NCBI RefSeq assembly: GCF_017592555.1
Contig: NZ_JAGFNS010000042.1
Coordinates: 1-64,000, forward strand
From: Actinoplanes flavus
GTDB lineage: Bacteria; Actinomycetota; Actinomycetes; Mycobacteriales; Micromonosporaceae
Reading direction: 5' to 3'
Length of the DNA stretch: 64,000 nt
Below, one piece after another: positions 58,465 through 64,000 of this stretch (within the stretch, counting starts at the first letter, position 1; every line of letters begins with the position of its first letter). A program made the position numbers and the translations under genes. The notes beneath the pieces were generated by a model. That model had not been told where the DNA came from. It did no database searches and worked only from the letters and a program-made list of their open reading frames with translations.

Positions 58465-59279
58465 CGGTCTCCTCCGCCGTGTGCGCCCAGGTCCAGCACG
58501 TGATCGACGTTCTCCAGCTCGTGCAGCAGGTGGGTGACCACGACCACCGCCCGGCCGGCGTCGCGCCACTCCCGCACCTGACGCCAGAAATCCAGGTACG
58601 ACCCCTGGTCGAACCCCTGGTACGGCTCGTCGAGCAGCAGCAGGTCCGGGCCGTGCAGCTCGCCGAGGACCAGGTTCAGCTTCTGCCGGGTGCCGCCGGA
58701 CAGCTCCTGCACCGGCTGGCGGTGGCCGGGACGCCAGGCGAGGCGGGACGCGAGGTGCGTACCGGTGGATCGGGCCTTGCGTGGCGCCATGCCGGCGGCG
58801 GCCCCGAAGAGGGTGAAATGCTCCTCGGCCGTGAGCCAGCCCGCGGTGCCGCCGTCCTGCGGGACGAACCCCACCCGCCGGGCCCGCCGGATGTCGCCGC
58901 CGGTGGGGCGGGTCAGCCCGGCGCAGATGCGCAGCAGGGTGGACTTGCCGCAGCCGTTGGCGCCGACGATCGCGGCCACCTCGCCGCCGCGGACGGTGAG
59001 GTCGACGCCGGAGAAGACCTCGCGCCTGCGGTACCGCTTGCTCACCCCGGCCAGCCGCAGCATCACCGGCCCGGGCAGGGACGGGACCGCGGCGGTCGGC
59101 GACTGGAGCTCGGCGACCAGATGCCGGGCGTACAGATGTGCCGGGCCGAAGAAGCGGTCCGGGTCGGCGGCGTGCTCCCCGGCCTGGGCGGTGGTCTCCG
59201 CGCCCAGCTGCCGGGCCCGCTCCGGTTGCACGCCGAGCCGGACCAGCTCCGCCTCGAAACGTAACGGCCAGTCGCTCAT
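58461..59279 (-). CDS. ABC transporter ATPase with N-terminal extension
   Basis: The 272-residue ATPase carries Walker A GANGCGKST, signature LSGGTRQKLNLVL and Walker B LLLLDEPYQGFD. About 75 residues precede the ATPase domain (RFEAELVRLGVQPERARQLG), a helical part that may dock to the membrane subunit. The ATG overlaps the PadR stop by 4 bp. Together with the permease it forms an export system of the ABC-2 type. Confidence 0.88.
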   Translation of the reverse strand: MSDWPLRFEAELVRLGVQPERARQLGAETTAQAGEHAADPDRFFGPAHLYARHLVAELQSPTAAVPSLPGPVMLRLAGVSKRYRRREVFSGVDLTVRGGEVAAIVGANGCGKSTLLRICAGLTRPTGGDIRRARRVGFVPQDGGTAGWLTAEEHFTLFGAAAGMAPRKARSTGTHLASRLAWRPGHRQPVQELSGGTRQKLNLVLGELHGPDLLLLDEPYQGFDQGSYLDFWRQVREWRDAGRAVVVVTHLLHELENVDHVLDLGAHGGGDR

Positions 59280-59602
59280 CGGACGCGCTCCCCGATCAGC
59301 GAGTCGACGCCGTCGCGGAAGCCGCGCCACTCCTCGGCCTGGGCGTGGAGCGTGTCGAGCCCGGCCGGGGTGATCGCGTAGTACTTCCGGCGCGGCCCGG
59401 ATTCGGACGGCGCCCAGCTCGGCGAGGCCAGCCCCTGCTGTTCCAGGCGCAGCAGGGCCGGGTAGAGGGTGCCGCCGGGGATGTCGGCGACGCCTGCCGC
59501 GGCCAGCCGCTGGGCCAGCCCGTAGCCGTAGTCGGGCTGGTCACGCAGCATCGCGAGCAGGCAGAGATCGAGGAAACCGTGCAGCCACGGCCGGGGGGTC
59601 AT
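59276..59602 (-). CDS. PadR-family transcriptional regulator
   Basis: The 108-residue protein has the PadR winged helix (LCLLAMLRDQPDYGYGLAQRL, GTLYPALLRLEQQGL) and the conserved RRKYYAITPAG wing. PadR proteins repress transport genes and respond to drugs or phenolic compounds. It heads the exporter operon and starts at the ATG 59602. The short inverted sequence gctagctgcttagcagaccg at 59612 upstream might be its operator. Confidence 0.9.
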   Translation of the reverse strand: MTPRPWLHGFLDLCLLAMLRDQPDYGYGLAQRLAAAGVADIPGGTLYPALLRLEQQGLASPSWAPSESGPRRKYYAITPAGLDTLHAQAEEWRGFRDGVDSLIGERVR

Positions 59603-59704
59603 GTAGGCAGGCTAGCTGCTTAGCAGACCGCCTATCTACCCGGCCCGAAAAAATAATTCCGGGTTCGACTGCACAGATGGGCTCCCGGGTGCGTCGATGA
59701 GGGT

Positions 59705-60223
59705 GTGACCTTCGAGCAGTTCGCGTTGGCCCGCCTGCCCAGCCTGTTGCGTTACGCGGTCGTCCTCACCGGCGACCGTGACCTCGCACAGGACGTCGTT
59801 CAGGAGGTGCTGGCGCGGGCCCAGACCCGATGGCGGCGCATCAGCGACGCCGACTCCCCGGAGGCGTACGTCCGGCGCATGGTGCTCAACGAGTACCTGT
59901 CCTGGCGGCGCAGCTGGGCGGTCCGGCACGTGCACGCGGCCGGAGAGCGCCTGATCGAGCTGGACGACGCGCGCGGCGGCGTGCGCGACCACGCGGACGG
60001 TGTGGTCGAGGCCGACGCGCTGTGGCACCGGCTCGCCGCGCTCGGCCGCAAGCAACGGGCCGTGCTGGTGCTGCGCTACTACGAGCAGCTGGACGACGAC
60101 GCGATCGCCGACCTGCTCGGATGCACGGCCGCCACGGTGCGCAGCCACGCGTCGAGGGCACTGAGAACCCTCCGGCTCGACCAGGAGTCGGACTTGCGAG
60201 TACCTGCCGAGGAGAGGTCGTGA
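59705..60223 (+). CDS. SigE-family ECF sigma factor
   Basis: The 172-residue sigma factor has region 2 (LARLPSLLRYAVVLTGDRDLAQDVVQ in part, VQEVLARAQTRW) and region 4 (LGRKQRAVLVLRYYEQLDDDAIADLL in part, CTAATVRSHASRAL), typical of the SigE/SigL group of actinomycetes. The start is a GTG at 59705. Its stop overlaps the downstream gene by 4 bp, which probably encodes its membrane partner or anti-sigma factor. Confidence 0.9.
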   Translation: MTFEQFALARLPSLLRYAVVLTGDRDLAQDVVQEVLARAQTRWRRISDADSPEAYVRRMVLNEYLSWRRSWAVRHVHAAGERLIELDDARGGVRDHADGVVEADALWHRLAALGRKQRAVLVLRYYEQLDDDAIADLLGCTAATVRSHASRALRTLRLDQESDLRVPAEERS

Positions 60224-61023
60224 CCGAGCACGGAGACCGGCTGCGGGAAGCCTTCATCACCCACGAGAACCAGACGCCGGATCCCGCCGCGGTCTACGCC
60301 CGCGTCGAAGAACTGGCCCGCAAGCACCGGTGGCGGCGCCGCTCGGCGCAGGCCGCGGGCGGGGTGGCGCTCAGCGCCGGCCTGATCGCGGGGATCACCC
60401 AGATGCCGGGGTTCCTGCCCGGCGAGGCGGCGCCGTCCGGCCCCGTCATCGAGGTGGCCGCACCCAGCCCCACCCCCTCGTACACCGACGACCAGGCCTT
60501 CGACGCCTACTTCGAGGCCGGGTTCGGTTACACCAACGCGCTCGAGCTGGCCAAGCTCTGGAACATGACCGACACCCAGGCCGGCGACATCAAGCTGCTC
60601 GCCGGACGGAAACTGCTGGCCGGGGAGACCCTGCCGGTCCAGCCGAAGCCGAACACCGAGGGCGTTCCCGGACAGACCGAGGACGGCCGCAACTCGGAGG
60701 CCTTCTTCAACGGGGGCTACGACTGGGACGACGCCGTCCAGCTCGCCAAGCTGTGGAAGCTCGACGACCCGTACCAGGCCAAGATCGAGGGCGGCAAGCG
60801 ACTGCTGGCCGGCGAGACCCTGCCGATCAAGCCGGACCCGAAGCAGCTCGAGGAAGCGCGTAAGTCGAAGCTGGCGACGATCTTCTGGGAGGCCGGTTAC
60901 GACGGTGAGGACGCCGCGAAACTGGCCAAGCTGTGGAAGATGGACAGCGACGACACGTACGCCGTGAAGGTCGAAGCGGGCCGCCGCCTGGAAGCCGGCG
61001 AGACCCTCCCGATCAAGCCGTGA
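60220..61023 (+). CDS. Membrane protein with three copies of a 45-residue repeat, putative partner of the sigma factor
   Basis: The 267-residue protein has a short cytoplasmic head (residues 1-45), one helix (AAGGVALSAGLIAGITQMPG) and an outside part with three related units near residues 88-147, 155-205 and 215-267. Each has an F-x-AG/GGY start, DA-x-x-LAKLWK and an end AGxxLLAGETLPIKP. The repeat is not a family I can name. The place after a SigE-type gene fits an anti-sigma or signal receptor, but no ZAS motif (HxxxCxxC) is present. Confidence 0.75.
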   Translation: MTEHGDRLREAFITHENQTPDPAAVYARVEELARKHRWRRRSAQAAGGVALSAGLIAGITQMPGFLPGEAAPSGPVIEVAAPSPTPSYTDDQAFDAYFEAGFGYTNALELAKLWNMTDTQAGDIKLLAGRKLLAGETLPVQPKPNTEGVPGQTEDGRNSEAFFNGGYDWDDAVQLAKLWKLDDPYQAKIEGGKRLLAGETLPIKPDPKQLEEARKSKLATIFWEAGYDGEDAAKLAKLWKMDSDDTYAVKVEAGRRLEAGETLPIKP

Positions 61024-62075
61024 TTCCGGAGCTGCGCCGGCGCATCGGCTTCGAGATCGAGCTGATGGCCCCGCCCGGGGTCAGCCGGCGCACGCTCGCG
61101 CTGGACCTGGCCGGACGCTGCGGAGGCAGTGTCCGGCCGGTGTGGCACCACGACAGCGAACCGTCCCTGGTTCCCGGCCTGGGACGGTTCCTGCACCTCA
61201 CCCAGGGTTTCGAGGTGCGCCGGCCGGACGGGACGCCGCTGTGCACGCTGGTCGACGACATCACCCTGGCGCACGGGCTCGACCCTCGGGCGCCCGCCAT
61301 CCCCGGCTGGTTCCGGGTGCTGACCGACGACACCCGGCTGCTGCGCCTGCTCTCCGCCCGCTGCGATCCGGGGACCACGCTGCCCCGCGTGCTGGAGCCG
61401 GCGGCCGAACTGTGGGGCACCACGGTCGAACGCCACGGCGACATCTACCGCCTCAACGACGCGGTCGGCGCCACGATCGCCCTGGCCTCCCCCGCCGGCG
61501 GCGAACGCGAACGCCCTTGCGAGATCATCACCCCACCGCTGTCGGCGGACCACCACGCCGAGCTGTCGTTCCTGCTCGGGGTCGCCCGGGAGCTCGGTTT
61601 CACGGTCCCGCACGAGGCGGCCGTGCACCTGCACGTGGACGGTGGCCCGTTCCGGGCGGCGCCCGCGCTGGCGAACGTGATCCGATTGTTCGCTCACTGG
61701 CGGGAGCCGTTGCGGACGCTGCTGGCCACCAATCCGGCCTGCCGCCGTCTGGCTCCGTTGCCGGCGCCGTTGGTGGACGCGGTCGCCGGTTCCCCGACGA
61801 TCGCCGAGCTACGCGCGGCCGCCCAAGACGGACAAATCACGAAATTTTATGATGTGAACCTGACGCAGGTGCTGACCGACACCCCTCCCCTGCGCGACAC
61901 CGTGGAGATCCGGATCCTTCCGGGCGCCATCGACGCGGACGAGATCGTGCACCGCGCCGCCCTGATCGAACTCCTGCTCGACCGCTGCCTGGACCCCACC
62001 CCGATCCCCTCGGGCCCGGCCTCCCCCGACGCGCTCCTGGAGATGGCCGCCGCCACCCTGGTTCAAGACCGATAA
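61020..62075 (+). CDS. Amidoligase-family (ATP-grasp/glutamine-synthetase-like) protein
   Basis: The 351-residue protein shows marks of the amidoligase_2 family: GFEIELMAPPG at the start (metal-binding Glu pair) and AAVHLHVDGGPF near residue 208, with RILPGAIDADEIVHRA near 295. Amidoligases join amines and carboxylates in small-molecule or peptide modification. The start is a GTG overlapping the repeat protein gene by 4 bp, so it is coupled to the sigma operon. Substrate unknown. Confidence 0.78.
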   Translation: MIPELRRRIGFEIELMAPPGVSRRTLALDLAGRCGGSVRPVWHHDSEPSLVPGLGRFLHLTQGFEVRRPDGTPLCTLVDDITLAHGLDPRAPAIPGWFRVLTDDTRLLRLLSARCDPGTTLPRVLEPAAELWGTTVERHGDIYRLNDAVGATIALASPAGGERERPCEIITPPLSADHHAELSFLLGVARELGFTVPHEAAVHLHVDGGPFRAAPALANVIRLFAHWREPLRTLLATNPACRRLAPLPAPLVDAVAGSPTIAELRAAAQDGQITKFYDVNLTQVLTDTPPLRDTVEIRILPGAIDADEIVHRAALIELLLDRCLDPTPIPSGPASPDALLEMAAATLVQDR

Positions 62076-62431
62076 CCCCTTCTCCGGTACGGGCTGAGCC
62101 ATCCCCGAACACATTCCCGCCCGTCCCGTGGCGCCCCGCGAGCCCCGTGCCTGGTCCGGACCGGGCCGCGCCCACCGGGCGAACCCACCCACCCCACGCC
62201 CGCTTCCCCGGCCGCCCGGCCAGCGAGGCAGCACCCACCTCGCCCAGCACACCATCCCCCCACCGCCCCGCCACACCACTGGCTCCACCGCCTTGCCACG
62301 GCCCCGCCACACCACCCCGGCCAACGGGTGACCCGACCAGGAAGCCCCGTCCCGGCTACAACCCGCCGGGCCGCTGGGAAGTGTCGCGGCGTCTGCGGGA
62401 GTCGGGCCGCCACGGTGGTGCCGGGTGGGGG
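62076..62431. other. Gene-free Pro/Ala-rich GC stretch
   Basis: About 355 bp with unusually high C content (repeated ccaccc/gcccgc). Several frames stay open only because of the composition; none has a ribosome site, conserved motif or proper codon bias. No clear terminator hairpin was found. Confidence 0.5.
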
Positions 62432-63211
62432 TCAGCTGGGCTTTTCGCGTTCGGCCAGGTTGGCGAGGATGTCGCGGGCGGCGGGGGCGATGCGGGGCGG
62501 CACGCCCAGGTCTTCGAGCAGTTCGGTGGCGGCGGCCATCTCGTCGCGACGGCGTACCGCGTGTTTGATGGAACCGTCGACCAGGCGGTCCAGGGTGTCG
62601 GCGTTGGCGCGGATCAGTTCGTCGCGGATGTTGCCGCGCAGCCACTCCTCCAGGCCGGCGGCCCGGGCCGCGGTCAGGGCCTCGGTCACGGCGGCGGCCA
62701 TACCCTTGTAGAAGACGCTGCGCAGTAGTTTGCGGGTGGCGGCGGCACCGACCGGGCCCTCCAGCACGGTCACCGTGGCGCCGTATTCGCCGAGCGCGAC
62801 GGCGAACTCGGCGGCGGCCGGGCCACTGGCGGTCATCGGGGTGTGCAGTCCGCGGCCGGGTACCGGGGACATCAGGGCGACGTCGACCACCCGTACCGTC
62901 TGGCCGCCGAGCGCCGCGAGCGTCTCCTTGAGGCCGGGTGTCGCGGTGTTGAGATCGGCCCAGATCGTGCCGGGGGCCAGCGACGGCAGGGAGTCGCGCA
63001 GGGCGTCCGCCGCGTCGGCGGCGCTGTTGACGCTGAGCACGATCGACGCCCCGGCGCACGCCTCGGCGTCGCTGCCGGCGGCCCGCACCCCGGCCGGGGG
63101 CGCGACCTGCGGGTCGTAGCCCTGGACGGTGGCGCCCGCGGCGACCAGGCCGGCCGCGATGAGACCACCCGCCTCACCCAGGCCGAGGACGGCGATGACG
63201 GTTTCCGTCAC
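62432..63211 (-). CDS. NAD(P)-dependent oxidoreductase, 6-phosphogluconate/3-hydroxyisobutyrate dehydrogenase-like (DUF1932)
   Basis: The 259-residue protein has the dinucleotide fold VIAVLGLGEAGGLIAAGLVA at the start, the family Asp/Asn segments and a C-terminal DUF1932-like helical domain (TRKLLRSVFYKGMAAAVTEAL). It should reduce or oxidise a hydroxy acid. I chose the GTG at 63211, which has GGAGG 8 bp upstream. The neighbour at 63792 resembles GalB, and a dehydrogenase of this type often accompanies gallate/protocatechuate meta-cleavage genes. Confidence 0.83.
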   Translation of the reverse strand: MTETVIAVLGLGEAGGLIAAGLVAAGATVQGYDPQVAPPAGVRAAGSDAEACAGASIVLSVNSAADAADALRDSLPSLAPGTIWADLNTATPGLKETLAALGGQTVRVVDVALMSPVPGRGLHTPMTASGPAAAEFAVALGEYGATVTVLEGPVGAAATRKLLRSVFYKGMAAAVTEALTAARAAGLEEWLRGNIRDELIRANADTLDRLVDGSIKHAVRRRDEMAAATELLEDLGVPPRIAPAARDILANLAEREKPS

Positions 63212-63298
63212 GAAAGGACCTCCGAACACTCCACAGACCGCTGGACGGCGATGACGGTTTCCGTCACGGAAGGACCTCCGAACACTCCACAAGCCGCT
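63187..63298. repeat. 56-bp direct tandem repeat spanning a gene start
   Basis: 63187-63242 is repeated at 63243-63298 with two or three changes, and a short third piece follows. Each copy contains the GTG, the ribosome site and the first eight codons of the gene at 62432, so a second, out-of-place start region exists upstream. Confidence 0.8.
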
Positions 63299-63426
63299 GG
63301 ACGGCGTTGACACATTCGTCATGGATGAACCTCGAAGCACCCCGGGAATCCGTGAGCGGCGTGCGACATCCGTCGATGACGGGAACCCGGCCGCCCTCCG
63401 GGTGTCACCTCCATGGCCCGCACAGC

Positions 63427-63509
63427 GGTTGATCTTGTCCGGCTGGCTGTCAGGGCTGTCTCGAACGCTTCGGGACAGCACCCACGACCGGCCGGACAAG
63501 ATCGACCAC
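63427..63509. repeat. Nested inverted repeats in the gap before the GalB-like gene
   Basis: Outer arms 63427-63443 and 63493-63509 (13 bp perfect core GATCTTGTCCGGC, 17 bp with one mismatch) flank an inner palindrome at 63456-63478 (CTGTC and GACAG arms with one wobble). The whole could fold as a long cruciform or be a small mobile repeat. Confidence 0.55.
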
Positions 63510-63672
63510 GGTGCACGCGCACGCCCGGCCCCGGAGTGTTCCATCAACCGCGAAGCCGCACGGAGGAACAGCCACTCTGGAGGATGCCCGCACGCACGGC
63601 GGTGACGACCCACGCGCTTCCTCCGCAGGTGGCGGAACTGTTCGACGGCGAGTGTTCCAACCCGGCGACAGG

Positions 63673-63763
63673 ATTGTCAACAATTGTTTCGCCGAGATGA
63701 TTGGCCTAGGCTCGGTCCGATGGCCGCACCCCCGGCACCTCTCCGCCGCAAATTGTTGACAAT
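63673..63763. promoter_or_regulatory. Pair of TTGTCAACAA-type operators upstream of the GalB-like gene
   Basis: ATTGTCAACAATTG (63673-63686) and its inverted counterpart AATTGTTGACAAT (63751-63763) lie 65 bp apart, the second 28 bp from the ATG. The shape TTGTNNACAA fits GntR/FadR-type regulators of acid catabolism. The regulator gene is not in the window. This is a different signal from the GTTTC/GAAAC sites. Confidence 0.65.
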
Positions 63764-63791
63764 CTTGTTGGTAATCGGATGGGAAGACGCG

Positions 63792-64000
63792 ATGACCGAT
63801 TCGACCCTGGTACTCACCGCCCACCCCGGCGATTTCGTCTGGCGTGCGGGCGGGGCGATCGCCCTGGCGGCGTCCCGCGGTCAGCGTGTGGTGATCGGCT
63901 GCATGAGCTTCGGCGAACGCGGCGAGTCGGCCTCGCTCTGGCGCAAGGGTTACACGTTGCAGCAGGTCAAGGACCACCGCCGGGCCGAGGCCGAGCAGGC
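63792..64000 (+). CDS. galB: PIG-L/LmbE-family protein, 4-oxalomesaconate hydratase (GalB)-like, cut by the window end
   Basis: The first 69 residues are in the window. They contain VLTAHPGDFVWRAGGAIALA and SFGERGESASLW, the start typical of the GalB branch of the PIG-L family, in which the usual AHPDDE zinc motif becomes AHxxDFVWRAGG. GalB hydrates 4-oxalomesaconate in gallate and protocatechuate meta-cleavage. The rest of the gene and its neighbours lie outside, so the pathway cannot be confirmed. Confidence 0.78.
   Translation, partial: MTDSTLVLTAHPGDFVWRAGGAIALAASRGQRVVIGCMSFGERGESASLWRKGYTLQQVKDHRRAEAEQ

Noticed and set aside
62128..62728. Proline-rich small ORFs in the gap after the amidoligase
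   Set aside because: They lack ribosome sites and conserved sequence; they are open because of the C-rich composition.

Overview
The window is high-GC DNA with dense, often 4-bp-overlapping genes, GTG/TTG starts, ECF sigma factors, an LPXTG surface protein, a GerW-type protein and a CBM42 protein. This suggests a soil actinomycete, probably Micromonosporaceae (Actinoplanes-like). The taxon is inferred from gene style only.

Layout. 1-67 is the cut 5' end of an IS982-like transposase. 181-966 is an IclR-type regulator. 1.1-8.4 kb is a catabolic operon (flavin reductase fused to an HMG-CoA-lyase-like barrel, acyl-CoA dehydrogenase, two aldehyde dehydrogenases, PEP-mutase/isocitrate-lyase-type lyase, FAD monooxygenase). 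8.5-10.6 kb is an ECF41 sigma factor with its oxidoreductase. 11.0-12.7 kb is a nitrilase-type amidohydrolase with a second, dead nitrilase domain. 12.76-19.58 kb is an overlapping operon whose products resemble the plant chlorophyll-breakdown (PAO/phyllobilin) enzymes: two red-chlorophyll-catabolite-reductase-like proteins, a chlorophyllase-like hydrolase, a Rieske oxygenase, a chlorophyll-b-reductase (NYC1/NOL)-like SDR and an arylmalonate-decarboxylase-like protein. 19.85-21.5 kb has two tandem lipoproteins. 21.6-32.2 kb (minus) is a surface/uptake operon: WxL-type surface protein, neocarzinostatin-fold proteins, and a Liv ABC transporter with LivH, LivM and LivG fused into one 1321-residue chain. 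32.4-45.6 kb carries acid, imide and CoA-ester catabolism (MmgE/PrpD, cyclase, two CaiB transferases, cyclic-amide hydrolase, acyl-CoA oxidase-like enzyme, bicupin, CoA ligase, HMG-CoA lyase, isochorismatase-type amidase), interrupted by a SocA/Panacea toxin-antitoxin-like pair. 45.96-46.9 kb encodes a secreted alpha/beta hydrolase.

A repeated operator links these units: half-sites GTTTC / GAAAC arranged as GTTTC, 7 nt, GAAAC, 3 nt, GTTTC, 7 nt, GAAAC (often three of the four present). It occurs near 1.03, 1.09, 10.97, 32.28, 32.37, 35.76, 42.84, 43.77 and 46.96 kb, always upstream of a catabolic or uptake unit, and I found none after 47 kb. The inference is one IclR regulon for breakdown of a tetrapyrrole-like plant compound: secreted hydrolysis, surface capture, Liv uptake, macrocycle/bilin processing, then imide and branched-acid degradation.

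47-64 kb is ordinary chromosome: methyltransferase, membrane proteins, a GH42 beta-galactosidase locus with sugar ABC transporter and LacI regulator (two perfect 16-bp operators), GerW and PilZ proteins, a PadR-controlled ABC exporter, a SigE-type sigma factor with a repeat-bearing partner and amidoligase, and at the right edge a GalB-like hydratase.
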